Below, piece by piece: positions 7,402 to 15,605 of a DNA stretch of 50,145 nt (position 1 is the stretch's first letter; each line of letters opens with the position of its first letter). A program made the position numbers and the translations under genes. The notes beneath the pieces are model-generated. The model did no database searches and was not told the origin of the DNA. It saw only the letters and a list, made by a program, of their open reading frames with translations. This stretch comes from Oscillospiraceae bacterium (lineage in GTDB: Bacteria; Bacillota; Clostridia; Oscillospirales; Acutalibacteraceae), in contig CADAMO010000003.1 of assembly GCA_902788995.1 (NCBI GenBank), positions 1-50,145 of the forward strand. The letters are read 5' to 3'.

Positions 7402-8958
7402 TTATCCCAGCGCGTGGTCCGCGTTGATCTCCCACTTGTCGATATCGCCGAAGAGACGGTATTCGGAGACGCCGGAGACGGCGGACACATCGGCGGAATA
7501 GCACATACGACCGTTGCGGAAGCACAGGGGAACGAAAGGCGTCTGGGCCACAAAGGCCGTCAGGAAATCGTCAAGGCTGACTTCCCCGCCCCGGTAACGG
7601 TAGTAGGTCTCCGCCAGATCGCCCTCATCGGGGTCGATACCGTAAGAGGCGGAGCCGTAGTTGAGGAAGGGCGAGAGATCCATCGTGGGGGTCAGCTTCA
7701 CCTCGCCCAGATACAGGTCGTAATCCTCCTCCGACAGCGCCGTGAAATAGTCGTACCGGTCCACGTTTTCCACCGTGACGGTGATGTTGACCTTGGCCAG
7801 CTGCTTGGCGATGACCCCGGCGGTGTTGCGCAGAAAGCTGTTGGAATCGGGGCACAGCAGCCGCACGAAGCATTCCGCCTGATCGCTGCCCGCCCCATAG
7901 GGGGCCATGATGGCGTTGGCCTGTTCCAGATCCACCCGGAAGGACTGCTCCGCCGCCACCGGCGAATCGGCCAGCGCCGACCAGGAGGTATTGAAGGGCA
8001 GCACAGCGGACCGGGCAAAATTCTGGAACCCGGCGGAGACGATCTCCTGCCGGTCCAGCGCCAGCGACAGCGCCCGGCGCATTTCCGCGATGCCGAAGTT
8101 GACGTTTTTCCGGTTGACGCCAAGGAAAACCAGGTTGTTGAGATAGATATCCGTGGCCGCCGCGTAGGTACGCTTGGCGCTGCCGTGGGAAAGGTCGGAA
8201 TAGCAGAAGGTGACCTCGCCCGCGTCCACCAGCGTTTCCAGCACGGTGCTGTCCGTCACCTCGGCCAGCCGCACGATGCCCACCGGCGCGGGTTCTCCGG
8301 CGAACTGCTGATTGAGGGTCAGGGACAGGCGGATGCCGTCCTGCGTGAAGCAGTAATGGCCGCAGCTCACCGGCAGGGAGTCCTCCTTATCCGCGGTGCC
8401 GCTTTTCACCACGGGAAAGATCAGGGCGTTCAGTACGTTGACGTCCGGTTCGTACAGCGAAAACAGCACGGTGGCGTCGTCCGGCGCGTAACACTCGTCG
8501 ATGTTTTTCAGGTGATCGCCGTAGAGGGAGGAGGCGGCCGCCCGCTCATAGGAATAGACCACGTCTTTGGCGGTGAGAGGGCTGCCGTCGGAGAAGGTCA
8601 GGCCCGGGGTCAGGTTCACCTTCACGTTTTCCACCGAGACCACCTCCGACCGGGCCAGATCCGCCACGGCGTTGTAGCCGTTGTCAAGGTAGTAAAGTCC
8701 CCGGCAGTAGAAGGACACCAGGGCGGCGTTGACCACCGTGGACATATAGAAAGGATTGAGGCTGTCCTCCGGCAGGTAGGGCACCGCCACGCTGCCCGCG
8801 GGCAGGCTCTGCTCCTCTGCGGGCGCTTCCGTCGTCGTCTCCGTTTCCTCCGCGACCTTGCCGCAGGAACAAAGGGAAACCGTCAGCACGGCGCACAACA
8901 GCAGCGACAGCCATTTTTGAAAATGCGGTTGTTTCAGAATCGTTGTTTTCATCGTCAT
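7402..8958 (-). CDS. Solute-binding lipoprotein, family 5 (peptide/nickel ABC type)
   Basis: A 518-residue extracytoplasmic binding protein of the SBP_bac_5 family, which captures oligopeptides or similar ligands for an ABC importer. The N-terminus has a basic start, a hydrophobic stretch and a lipobox-like LCSC ending at the lipidated cysteine, followed by an acidic/Thr-rich linker. The family block around LTFSDGSPLTAKDVVYSYER is clear. Its ATG overlaps the ymdB stop (ATGA), so translation is coupled. No permease or ATPase genes lie nearby, so it is an orphan binding protein and must share a transporter encoded elsewhere or act as a sensor. It ends in the 7382-7407 hairpin. Confidence 0.88.
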   Translation of the reverse strand: MTMKTTILKQPHFQKWLSLLLCAVLTVSLCSCGKVAEETETTTEAPAEEQSLPAGSVAVPYLPEDSLNPFYMSTVVNAALVSFYCRGLYYLDNGYNAVADLARSEVVSVENVKVNLTPGLTFSDGSPLTAKDVVYSYERAAASSLYGDHLKNIDECYAPDDATVLFSLYEPDVNVLNALIFPVVKSGTADKEDSLPVSCGHYCFTQDGIRLSLTLNQQFAGEPAPVGIVRLAEVTDSTVLETLVDAGEVTFCYSDLSHGSAKRTYAAATDIYLNNLVFLGVNRKNVNFGIAEMRRALSLALDRQEIVSAGFQNFARSAVLPFNTSWSALADSPVAAEQSFRVDLEQANAIMAPYGAGSDQAECFVRLLCPDSNSFLRNTAGVIAKQLAKVNITVTVENVDRYDYFTALSEEDYDLYLGEVKLTPTMDLSPFLNYGSASYGIDPDEGDLAETYYRYRGGEVSLDDFLTAFVAQTPFVPLCFRNGRMCYSADVSAVSGVSEYRLFGDIDKWEINADHALG

Positions 8959-9734
8959 TCCACGCTGAATCGTTCAATTGAGACGGCCTTGCCGGTCTTC
9001 GTCTCCGTTTCGATCACCACGCCGTTCATGGAGCACTCGCCCGACGGCGTTTCGAACTGCACCGGCAGACCGGTGCGCAGCTTATAGGTGGCGCTTTCCA
9101 CGCTGACGCCCAGCACGGACCGGATAAGGCCCGTCATGCCCGCGTCGGTCTGGTAGGCCGTGCCGCCGGGAAGGATCTGCTCGTCGGCGGTGGCCACGTG
9201 GGTGTGGGTGCCGATCAGGGCGCTGGCGCGTCCCTCCACCCAAAAGCCCATGGCCCGCTTTTCAGAGGTGGCCTCCGCATGGAAGTCGATCAGCACGTTG
9301 ACCACCCCCTGGGCGTTCAGGTCTTTCAGCAGACCGTCCACACAGTCAAAGGGGTCGCCGACGGGTTCCATCCCGACCCGGCCGATCAGGTTGATCACGC
9401 CCAGCCGCATGCCGCGTTTTTCCAGCACCCACACGCCCTTGCCGGGGGCGGAGCGGTGAAGGTTGGCGGGCCGGATCACCGGCAGCGAGCCGCTTTCCAG
9501 CAAGCCTTCCGCCTCACGCCGTTTGAACACGTGGTTGCCGGTCGTGATCAGATCGGCCCCGGAGGTCAGCAGGTGCTCCGCGGAGGCGGGGGAAATACCG
9601 TTGCCTTTGGCGGAGTTTTCACCGTTGACGACGCAGAAGTCGATCTGCTGTAATTTTTTGAAGCCGGGCAGTTTTTTGCGGACAAATTCACAGCCCGGTT
9701 CGGAGACCACGTCTCCGAGGAAGAGGATGCGCAT
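8955..9734 (-). CDS. YmdB-type metallophosphoesterase (TIGR00282 family)
   Basis: A 259-residue cytoplasmic metallophosphoesterase close to Bacillus YmdB, known there as a phosphodiesterase acting on cyclic nucleotides and affecting biofilm and motility choices. Metal-binding motifs appear in order: GDVV (7-10), NGENSA, TTGNHVF, IDFHAEATSEK and GTHTHV, with DAGM after. It begins after AAAGGAG. It sits directly downstream of rny on the same strand, the arrangement known in Bacillus, but a hairpin terminator and three heptamer units lie between. Its stop overlaps the start of the binding-protein gene by 4 bp. Confidence 0.93.
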   Translation of the reverse strand: MRILFLGDVVSEPGCEFVRKKLPGFKKLQQIDFCVVNGENSAKGNGISPASAEHLLTSGADLITTGNHVFKRREAEGLLESGSLPVIRPANLHRSAPGKGVWVLEKRGMRLGVINLIGRVGMEPVGDPFDCVDGLLKDLNAQGVVNVLIDFHAEATSEKRAMGFWVEGRASALIGTHTHVATADEQILPGGTAYQTDAGMTGLIRSVLGVSVESATYKLRTGLPVQFETPSGECSMNGVVIETETKTGKAVSIERFSVE

Positions 9735-9749
9735 AGTTGGCTCCTTTTT

Positions 9750-9770
9750 CTATTGCCTACTGCCTATTGC
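9750..9770. repeat. Solo heptamer array (AGGCAAT-type units)
   Basis: Three in-phase units, CTATTGC, CTACTGC, CTATTGC. Read on the other strand they are the AGGCAAT/AGGCAGT units that cap MITE copies at 30607 and 43031. No MITE is present here, so the array can exist alone. It lies between ymdB and the rny terminator. Confidence 0.75.
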
Positions 9771-9773
9771 CTG

Positions 9774-9814
9774 AAAAACGATCCCCTCCGCATGCGCGGC
9801 GGGGATCGTTTTTT
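9774..9814 (-). terminator. Rho-independent terminator after rny
   Basis: A long stem (AACGATCCCC against GGGGATCGTT) with A/T runs on both sides can work in either direction. It overlaps the rny stop codon. Confidence 0.8.
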
Positions 9815-11372
9815 ATTTCGCGTAATCGAACACGCGGTTTTCGCGGATAAGATGCACCTTGATCTGTCCGGGATAATCCATCTCGTCTTCGATCTTTTTG
9901 GCGATATCCCGCGCCAGAATGACCATCTTGTCGTCGGAGATGATCTCCGGCTTGACGATGATTCTGACCTCGCGGCCCGCCTGAATGGCGAAGGATTTTT
10001 CCACGCCCTTGAAGGAGGTGGAGATCTCTTCCAGCTGTTCCAGACGCTTGATGTAGTTCTGGATGTTCTCGCGTCTTGCGCCGGGGCGCGCGGCGGAAAT
10101 GGCGTCGGCCGCCTGCACCAGCACCGCCACGATGGTCTTGGCCTCCACGTCGCCGTGGTGGGCCTCGATGGCGTGAACGACTTCTTCTTTTTCTTTATAC
10201 TTTCTGGCGTATTCCACACCGAGGGAGATATGCGTGCCCTCCATCTCGTGGTCCAGCGCCTTGCCGATATCATGCAGCAGGCCCGCGCGCTTGGCGGTCT
10301 TCACATCCGCGCCGATCTCCGACGCCATGAGCCCCGCCAGGTAAGAAACCTCCAGCGAGTGGTTCAGCACGTTCTGACCGTAGCTGGTGCGGTATTTGAG
10401 GCGGCCCAAAAGCTTAATCAGCTCGCCGTTGATGCCGTTGACGCCGGCCTCGATGGCAGCGCGCTCGCCCGCCTGCTTGATGGCGATATCCACCTCTTTC
10501 TTGGACTTTTCATACATGTCCTCGATACGGGCGGGGTGGATGCGGCCGTCCGCAATGAGCTTTTCAATGGTGAGCCTCGCCACCTCGCGGCGGACGGGGT
10601 CAAAGCTGGAAACCGTGATGGCTTCGGGCGTGTCGTCGATGATGAGATCGACGCCGGTGATGTTTTCAAGGGTACGGATGTTGCGGCCCTCGCGGCCGAT
10701 GATGCGGCCCTTCATTTCGTCGTTGGGCAGGTCGACCACCGATACAGTCGCTTCCGCCGCGTGGTCTGCCGCGCAGCGCTGAATGGCGGTGGCAATGATC
10801 TCCTTCGCCAGCGCGTCGGATTCCTCCTTGGTCCGCTGGGTAAACTCCATGATCTTCAGGGCTTTTTCATGGTCAAGGTCGCCCTCAAGATTCTTGATGA
10901 TGTATTCCTTCGCCTGCTCTTTGGTAAAGCCGGAGATCTTTTCCAGCATATCAAACTGGCTCTTTTTGAGGGCCTCGGCCTCTTCCACCTTTTTCTCGGC
11001 TTCCTTCAGCTTCTTGTTGAGGGCCTCGTCCTTTTTTTCCAGCTGATCGGTCTTCTTGTCGAGGTTTTCTTCCTTCTGCACCAGACGGCGCTCCTGACGC
11101 TGCACCTCGCTGCGCCGGTCCTTGATCTCCTTTTCGTACTCGGTACGCTCTTTGTGGATCTCGTCCTTGGCTTCCAGAATCGCCTCGCGCTTTTTGTTCT
11201 CCGCCGTGGTGAGCGCGTTGCTCAGGATCCGCTTCGCTTCGTCCTCTGCGGAACCGATCTTCTTTTCCGCTACCTTTTTTCTATGCTGACCGCCGACAAT
11301 AAAACCGACGATAACGCCGATGACTGCCGCGGCGACAATCAGAATAATGGCAAGAATCAATTCCAATCGCAT
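9813..11372 (-). CDS. rny: Ribonuclease Y
   Basis: RNase Y is the membrane-anchored endonuclease that starts mRNA decay in many Firmicutes. At 519 residues it has the normal length. One transmembrane helix at about residues 5-27 is followed by a long charged coiled coil to about residue 200. A KH RNA-binding domain ([15 protein letters not shown]) and the catalytic HD domain ([14 protein letters not shown]) follow. The start is set by AGGAGGTGT before the ATG. The gene is followed by ymdB. A sigma-A promoter lies about 150 nt upstream, leaving a long 5' leader. Identification is secure. Confidence 0.98.
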   Translation of the reverse strand: MRLELILAIILIVAAAVIGVIVGFIVGGQHRKKVAEKKIGSAEDEAKRILSNALTTAENKKREAILEAKDEIHKERTEYEKEIKDRRSEVQRQERRLVQKEENLDKKTDQLEKKDEALNKKLKEAEKKVEEAEALKKSQFDMLEKISGFTKEQAKEYIIKNLEGDLDHEKALKIMEFTQRTKEESDALAKEIIATAIQRCAADHAAEATVSVVDLPNDEMKGRIIGREGRNIRTLENITGVDLIIDDTPEAITVSSFDPVRREVARLTIEKLIADGRIHPARIEDMYEKSKKEVDIAIKQAGERAAIEAGVNGINGELIKLLGRLKYRTSYGQNVLNHSLEVSYLAGLMASEIGADVKTAKRAGLLHDIGKALDHEMEGTHISLGVEYARKYKEKEEVVHAIEAHHGDVEAKTIVAVLVQAADAISAARPGARRENIQNYIKRLEQLEEISTSFKGVEKSFAIQAGREVRIIVKPEIISDDKMVILARDIAKKIEDEMDYPGQIKVHLIRENRVFDYAK

Positions 11373-11521
11373 ACACCTCCTGTATTTTTCTCGTTATTTC
11401 AATGTGCGGATTCGCCGCACCGAACAATAGTAATAATGCCATGACCACGATTTATGTAAAAGAACGCCGCAAATTTGCCATCATTTGCCTTCGTTCATAT
11501 ACTTACAGCATTATCTTAAAT

Positions 11522-11550
11522 ATTTTATCTTTTTTTCAAGGAAATGTCAA
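11522..11550 (-). promoter_or_regulatory. Sigma-A promoter for rny
   Basis: On the minus strand TTGACA, a 17-nt spacer and TAAAAT. Predicted start near 11515 gives a leader of about 140 nt; I see no recognisable riboswitch in it. The rest of 11373-11718 holds only this promoter and the terminator of the peptide gene upstream. Confidence 0.8.
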
Positions 11551-11664
11551 GCGCTTTGCCTTTACATTTTTTGGTTTTTTTGTCAGTGCAGTCAAAAAAA
11601 ACGGAACCGCATCTTCCGCGTCCGTCAGAAGTAAAAACAACCTGCAGCAATTCTTTTACTCTTC

Positions 11665-11698
11665 AAAAAAAGGAAAGACCGGCGAAAACTCGCCGGTC
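11665..11698 (-). terminator. Rho-independent terminator of the first small-peptide gene
   Basis: A perfect 9-bp stem (GACCGGCGA at 11677-11685, complement 11690-11698) runs into a T-rich tract on the minus strand. Confidence 0.8.
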
Positions 11699-11718
11699 GT
11701 TTGCCAGAAGAAAACCTG

Positions 11719-11859
11719 TCAGGCACCCGTCGTGGATTCGACTTCCTCTGCGGGCTTTTCTTCCTTCTTGAACAGTTTGTCAAGGCCCATAGACTTAACC
11801 AGCTTGACGATCGCGTCCAGGAACGTCTTGATGATGTTCATGATCTCGTTGAAATCCAT
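11719..11859 (-). CDS. Small amphipathic-helix peptide, 46 residues
   Basis: A 46-residue peptide of unknown function. Residues 1-30 form an amphipathic helix with hydrophobic positions three or four apart (IMNIIKTFLDAIVKLVKSMG), followed by LDKLFKKEE and a short Pro/Glu/Thr-rich tail. There is no signal peptide. I call it real because a strong AGGTG site precedes the ATG at 11859, a 17-nt-spaced promoter lies just upstream and a perfect terminator hairpin follows, so it is a self-contained transcription unit. The adjacent gene at 12023 encodes a relative with the same helix-plus-acidic-tail layout. Similar helices end two secreted enzymes in this window. Length and character recall phenol-soluble modulins, without proof of relationship. 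Confidence 0.8.
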   Translation of the reverse strand: MDFNEIMNIIKTFLDAIVKLVKSMGLDKLFKKEEKPAEEVESTTGA

Positions 11860-11899
11860 TCTTTTCACCTCCGTTATTAGAATTTCTTTTTCAATAAAA

Positions 11900-11928
11900 A
11901 GCATATCACAAAACGGAAAAAAAAGCAA
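11900..11928 (-). promoter_or_regulatory. Promoter of the first small-peptide gene
   Basis: Minus-strand TTGCTT, 17-nt spacer, TATGCT, about 40 nt before the start codon at 11859. Confidence 0.6.
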
Positions 11929-11957
11929 GCGCATTTTTCCGTACCGGCGAAACGGAA

Positions 11958-11984
11958 AAAACCGACGGTCCTGCCGCCGGTTTT
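11958..11984 (-). terminator. Terminator of the second small-peptide gene
   Basis: AAAACCGACGG and CCGCCGGTTTT pair with one mismatch around a 5-nt loop. The minus-strand copy is followed by more T residues. Confidence 0.7.
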
Positions 11985-12022
11985 CAGCTGCACATGAGAA
12001 ACATCAGGCAGTTTTTCTCTGA

Positions 12023-12178
12023 TCAGCCGTTTTCGGTCTCAGCCGTTGCATCGGAAGCGGTAGCATCCGTATTCTTGTCGCCGAAGTTGATACCGAGGGC
12101 TTTCAGTACGTTCAGGACCGCCGCGAAAAACGCTCTGATGATATCCAGGATATCAGTTGCAGAAAACTTATCTGACAT
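12023..12178 (-). CDS. Small amphipathic-helix peptide, 51 residues
   Basis: A 51-residue peptide of unknown function, too short for most gene callers. After SDKFSATD comes the helix LDIIRAFFAAVLNVLKALGI, then GDK and a disordered Thr/Ala/Asp/Glu tail. The helix lines up with the C-terminal tail of the secreted lipase at 32218, including an identical IRAFF. AGAGGTG stands before the ATG at 12178; a promoter (TTGCCA, 17 nt, TAACAT) and a terminator flank the gene. It lies in tandem with the 46-residue relative at 11719. There is no signal peptide or Cys, so it is not an obvious bacteriocin; membrane association is inferred. Confidence 0.8.
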   Translation of the reverse strand: MSDKFSATDILDIIRAFFAAVLNVLKALGINFGDKNTDATASDATAETENG

Positions 12179-12220
12179 TTTTTTCACCTCTGATTAAAAA
12201 TTGCAATTCTTTGCAATATC

Positions 12221-12249
12221 ATGTTAGCACAATTCCATGCAATTGGCAA
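12221..12249 (-). promoter_or_regulatory. Promoter of the second small-peptide gene
   Basis: Minus-strand TTGCCA, 17-nt spacer, TAACAT. Short TTGCAA/AATTGCAA repeats between promoter and start could be an operator, which is speculative. Confidence 0.6.
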
Positions 12250-12325
12250 GAGAAAAAACAGATTTTTTGTCATGCCATACAAAAATTAAAACATCTATCA
12301 CAATTCCGCAATCTTTAGGAAAGCG

Positions 12326-13192
12326 TCAGACCGTCGCCGTCTCCTTTTCGGCTTCGGCCGCCAGTTCTTCCTCAATGCGGCGGTTGACGTCGTTCTTGCC
12401 CATGTGGCGGTAGGGGTGCTTGCGGAGGATCAGATACATGGGAATGGCGCCCAGGGCGTTGAGCACCGCGTCGCCCATGGTATCCATCACGGCAAAGCGC
12501 ATCTGCTGCTCTTCCGGCGAGAAGTGCTTCAGGGGGATCATATTGAACAGCTGGTCGATGCTCTCCACGCCCGCTTCCACAAGGGCGTTTTTGTAGCTCC
12601 AATGCTGCGCGTCAAAGCCCAGCCACTGGTCGGTGGAGAACTCAAACAGCTCCCAGCCGGCGGCAAAGATAAAGGCCATGCCGAAGGCCGCCAGCGCGGC
12701 GATATTGCCGGGGCAGGTCTTCTTATCCCGCAGCTGCATGGCGGCCACCATCTCGTAAGAGATAAACACCGCTTCCACACAGCCGGTGAGGTGCAGGATC
12801 TTATCAAAACCCGGGATGACGTAATAGAAATTCAGGAACGCGCCGCCGAAGGAGGCCAGGAAAAAGCCGAGGGCGGTGATATTCTGGAAATAGGCGGGCA
12901 TATTGCGCACGAAGGTCTTTTTCGGGAACAGCTGGCAGATCTCAAAAGCGAACATGCCAACCAGATTCAGACCCATCTGCAAAGCATTATAGACCGAAGG
13001 CTCATACTGGCCGTTCGCGATGTTGAATTTGTAACTGGGGTTGAAGCCGCCCTCCGTAAAGGGGACCCCCTGCAGATAGCGGACCACCGTGAAGATCATG
13101 CCGCCGACCATCAGCAGCCGCAGCGTCCACCAGTAGATCAGTTCCGCTTTGGTGCATTGATCCAGCACTCGTCTGAAATATTTCTTTTCCAT
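12326..13192 (-). CDS. Polytopic membrane protein, unknown (YjdF/DUF2238-like features)
   Basis: A 288-residue protein with about six or seven hydrophobic segments. The block FDKILHLTGCVEAVFISYEM, the later WELFEFSTDQ and DTMGDAVLNALGAI resemble the spacing of conserved His, Glu and Asp residues in the YjdF/DUF2238 family of membrane proteins of unknown function. The C-terminus is a charged cytoplasmic tail. The ATG at 13192 follows AGGAGAAGGT; longer readings lack such a site. It has its own sigma-A promoter and appears monocistronic. Family assignment is tentative. Confidence 0.7.
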   Translation of the reverse strand: MEKKYFRRVLDQCTKAELIYWWTLRLLMVGGMIFTVVRYLQGVPFTEGGFNPSYKFNIANGQYEPSVYNALQMGLNLVGMFAFEICQLFPKKTFVRNMPAYFQNITALGFFLASFGGAFLNFYYVIPGFDKILHLTGCVEAVFISYEMVAAMQLRDKKTCPGNIAALAAFGMAFIFAAGWELFEFSTDQWLGFDAQHWSYKNALVEAGVESIDQLFNMIPLKHFSPEEQQMRFAVMDTMGDAVLNALGAIPMYLILRKHPYRHMGKNDVNRRIEEELAAEAEKETATV

Positions 13193-13223
13193 ACCTTCTC
13201 CTGTTCGCGTCGTTGTTGTGTTT

Positions 13224-13252
13224 ATTATACGATATTCCGACCGTATTGGCAA
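13224..13252 (-). promoter_or_regulatory. Sigma-A promoter of the membrane-protein gene
   Basis: Minus-strand TTGCCA, 17-nt spacer, perfect TATAAT. Confidence 0.75.
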
Positions 13253-13340
13253 GCGTTAATTTCCACCGGCGCACAAAAACCAAAAAGTGGGCTTTATCTG
13301 CGCCGGTTCCGGCGCATTCATCGGCGATCACCCGCGCGGA

Positions 13341-13994
13341 TCAGGTCAGCAGCTCCTCCGGCAGGTGGGCGGTGTTGTTGAAGCTGCGGAAGCGGATGCG
13401 GCGGACGCCGTTCACCGTGTAGAGCTGGAACCGGTTGATGCAGGCGTTGTACTGGGACACCACCATGTTTTTATCAAAGGGAAAGTGGACCAGCTGGCCG
13501 ATCAGGTGGGCGTTGAACATGCCGTGACAGACGATCAGCACGTTGAGGCCGTTCTCCCGCTGGTCGCCCTCGTCCGTGTGCTTCGTGACGGGCAGGTCCC
13601 CCGTATAGGCGTTCCGGTAGACGCAGGTTTCCAGACACCAGGCAGCTCTGGCCGCGTCGTTTTCAAAGGGGCGGGTTTGAAGGCCGCCGACAGTCATGCG
13701 GGGCCAGAGGGACCGCAGCGTTTCCTCCCGCGCCACGTGGTCGCGGCTGCTGCACTCCGCCAGCTCCGGCAGCACCTCCAGCACGTTTTCCGCGTTCTGC
13801 GCCGACAGGATCTCGGCGGCGGTCTGCACGGCCCGCTTCAGGTGGCTGACGTAGACCTTATCAAAACGGACGTTTTTCAGGGCCTCCCCTGCCAGACGCG
13901 CTTGTAAACGGCCGGTCTGCGTCAGGGCTGGGTCGTCGATCTCCAGCCCCGCGTTGCTCTCGGACTGGCCGTGCCGGACGATATATAATTCCAT
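13341..13994 (-). CDS. Histidine phosphatase family protein (phosphoglycerate-mutase-like)
   Basis: A 217-residue cytoplasmic protein of the histidine phosphatase superfamily, in which an active-site His takes up the phosphate. IVRHGQSESN at residues 5-14 is the signature, with the second catalytic His in VCHGMFN at about residue 153, and SHLKRAVQTA as the usual phosphate-pocket block. GGAG precedes the ATG. It starts 35 nt downstream of malQ on the same strand and probably shares its transcript, so a sugar-phosphate substrate is plausible but not shown. Confidence 0.87.
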   Translation of the reverse strand: MELYIVRHGQSESNAGLEIDDPALTQTGRLQARLAGEALKNVRFDKVYVSHLKRAVQTAAEILSAQNAENVLEVLPELAECSSRDHVAREETLRSLWPRMTVGGLQTRPFENDAARAAWCLETCVYRNAYTGDLPVTKHTDEGDQRENGLNVLIVCHGMFNAHLIGQLVHFPFDKNMVVSQYNACINRFQLYTVNGVRRIRFRSFNNTAHLPEELLT

Positions 13995-14029
13995 GCCGTC
14001 GCTCCTTTTTACTTTCTGTCTGCGCCGGT

Positions 14030-15469
14030 TTACCCCGCCGACCGGCCGTAGAGGTCGTTCCAGCGGCGGAATTTCTCCAGGTTCACCTGCGACAGCTGCT
14101 CCTTCGTGACGCGGAAGCTCCAGTTGCCCTCGGCGACGCCGGGCTTATTGAAACGGGTGTCGCTGCCGTAGAGCAGCAGGTCCTGCACGGGCAGCACCAG
14201 CAGCCCCGCGTGACTTTCAAACATGGTCCGCAGAATGGTATCGTAGCAGGCGTCCCAGTTGCTGCCCTCATAGCCGCAGTAGGCCAGCAGCCGCCTGCGG
14301 GTGGTTTCGTCCAGCTCCCACACGTAGCCAAGCAGGGTGTTGTTGTCGTGGGTGCCGGTGTAGGCCACGCAGTTGTTGTCGTAGTTGTGGGGCAGATGGG
14401 GGGAATTGCGGTCGCCGAGGAAGGCGAACTGCAGCACCTTCATCCCCGGGAAGCCGCTGTCCTTTACCAGCTTGTGGACCTCCGGCGTGATGTCGCCCAG
14501 ATCCTCCGCGATGATCAGCTTATCGCCGCAGACCTCTTTGACGACGTTGATGAAGTCCATGCCGGGGCCCTTCACCCATTTGCCGTTGCGGGCAGTCTTT
14601 TCCGTCGCCGGGATGGCGTAGTAGGATTCAAAGCCCCGGAAGTGGTCGATGCGCACGCCGTCGAACAGCTCGCACACGAAGGCCATGCGCTCCCGCCACC
14701 AGGCGTAGCCGTCCTTTTTCATGGCCGTCCAGTCGTAGAGGGGGTTGCCCCACAGCTGGCCGTCGGCGGCGAAATAGTCCGGCGGCACGCCCGCCACGTG
14801 GGAGGGCTTGTGGTCCTCGTCCAGCAAAAACTGGGAGGGGTTGGCCCACACGTCGGCGCTGTCCAGCGAGACGTAGATGGGGATATCGCCGATAACGGCG
14901 ACGCCCTTTTGCTCCGCGTACCGCTTGATCTTCGCCCACTGGCGGAAGAACTCGTACTGGGTGAAGCGCCAGGTGGCAAGGGTCTCCCCGTCGAGGCCGT
15001 CCTCCGTCCACGCCAGCCATTCCCGCAGGCCGTTTTGCGTTTTGCGGGCCATATACTCGCAGAATTTATCCGTCTGGGGATGGGCCTTCATGAAGGCCTC
15101 CAGCTTTTCCGTCTCTTTGAAGCGCTTCGCCGCCCTGGCCAGCAGCGCCATGCGCTCTTCGTTCAGCCGGTCGAACTCACAGGCGTAGGGCGTGCGCTGC
15201 TTCGCTTCCGTCAGCTCCTCCCGCGTCAGAAGCCCCTGTTCGGCCAGCTGGGTCAGGTCGATGAAGAAGGGGTTGCCGCTGAACGCGCTGTAGGATTTAT
15301 AGGGGGAGTTGCATTCGTCCGGCAGGTTGAAGGGCAGCACCTGCCACGCGGAAAAACCGCCGTCGTGCAGGAAGTCGATCCACTCCTCCGCGGCCTTGCC
15401 GAAGGCCCCCTCCGAAAAATCTCCCCACAGGGAGGAGACGTGCATCAAAACGCCGCTTGCTCGTTTCAT
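14030..15469 (-). CDS. malQ: 4-alpha-glucanotransferase (GH77 amylomaltase)
   Basis: MalQ moves alpha-1,4-glucan chains between maltooligosaccharides, releasing glucose, in glycogen or maltodextrin metabolism. The 479-residue length suits the bacterial short form. Catalytic blocks are the nucleophile in DGVRIDHFRGF, the acid/base in IIAEDLG and the stabiliser in YTGTHDNNT. Two start codons exist: the one at 15475 is only 2 nt from AAAGGA, while that at 15469 has 8 nt, so I prefer 15469. It heads a probable two-gene unit with the histidine phosphatase. Confidence 0.96.
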   Translation of the reverse strand: MKRASGVLMHVSSLWGDFSEGAFGKAAEEWIDFLHDGGFSAWQVLPFNLPDECNSPYKSYSAFSGNPFFIDLTQLAEQGLLTREELTEAKQRTPYACEFDRLNEERMALLARAAKRFKETEKLEAFMKAHPQTDKFCEYMARKTQNGLREWLAWTEDGLDGETLATWRFTQYEFFRQWAKIKRYAEQKGVAVIGDIPIYVSLDSADVWANPSQFLLDEDHKPSHVAGVPPDYFAADGQLWGNPLYDWTAMKKDGYAWWRERMAFVCELFDGVRIDHFRGFESYYAIPATEKTARNGKWVKGPGMDFINVVKEVCGDKLIIAEDLGDITPEVHKLVKDSGFPGMKVLQFAFLGDRNSPHLPHNYDNNCVAYTGTHDNNTLLGYVWELDETTRRRLLAYCGYEGSNWDACYDTILRTMFESHAGLLVLPVQDLLLYGSDTRFNKPGVAEGNWSFRVTKEQLSQVNLEKFRRWNDLYGRSAG

Positions 15470-15507
15470 GGACATGATCCTTTCGTCTCTGAAAATAGGT
15501 GATTCGT

Positions 15508-15536
15508 ATTATAGCATTTTTCTGCGGATGATGCAA
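15508..15536 (-). promoter_or_regulatory. Sigma-A promoter of malQ
   Basis: Minus-strand TTGCAT, 17-nt spacer, TATAAT. It lies back-to-back with the plus-strand promoter at 15547. Confidence 0.8.
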
Positions 15537-15546
15537 TAAGAACCGC

Positions 15547-15575
15547 TTGAAAACCCCGGCAAAAGGGTGTAAAAT
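15547..15575 (+). promoter_or_regulatory. Sigma-A promoter of the HisJ-like gene
   Basis: TTGAAA, 17-nt spacer, TAAAAT, 30 nt before the start codon at 15606. Confidence 0.75.
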
Positions 15576-15605
15576 ATTGGCCAAACGAAAAAAGGACCGC
15601 ACAAA

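Noticed and set aside
7273-9087. 604-codon open frame on the plus strand opposite the binding protein and ymdB
   Set aside because: It lies antisense to two genes with clear motifs, starts inside the heptamer element, and its His/Gly/Arg-rich translation is the usual shadow of GC-rich codons.
9753-11444. 563-codon plus-strand frame opposite rny
   Set aside because: Antisense shadow; rny is certain, and the frame has no ribosome binding site or known motif.
14210-15502. 430-codon plus-strand frame opposite malQ
   Set aside because: Antisense shadow of a certain gene; low-complexity Val/Gly/His/Arg composition.
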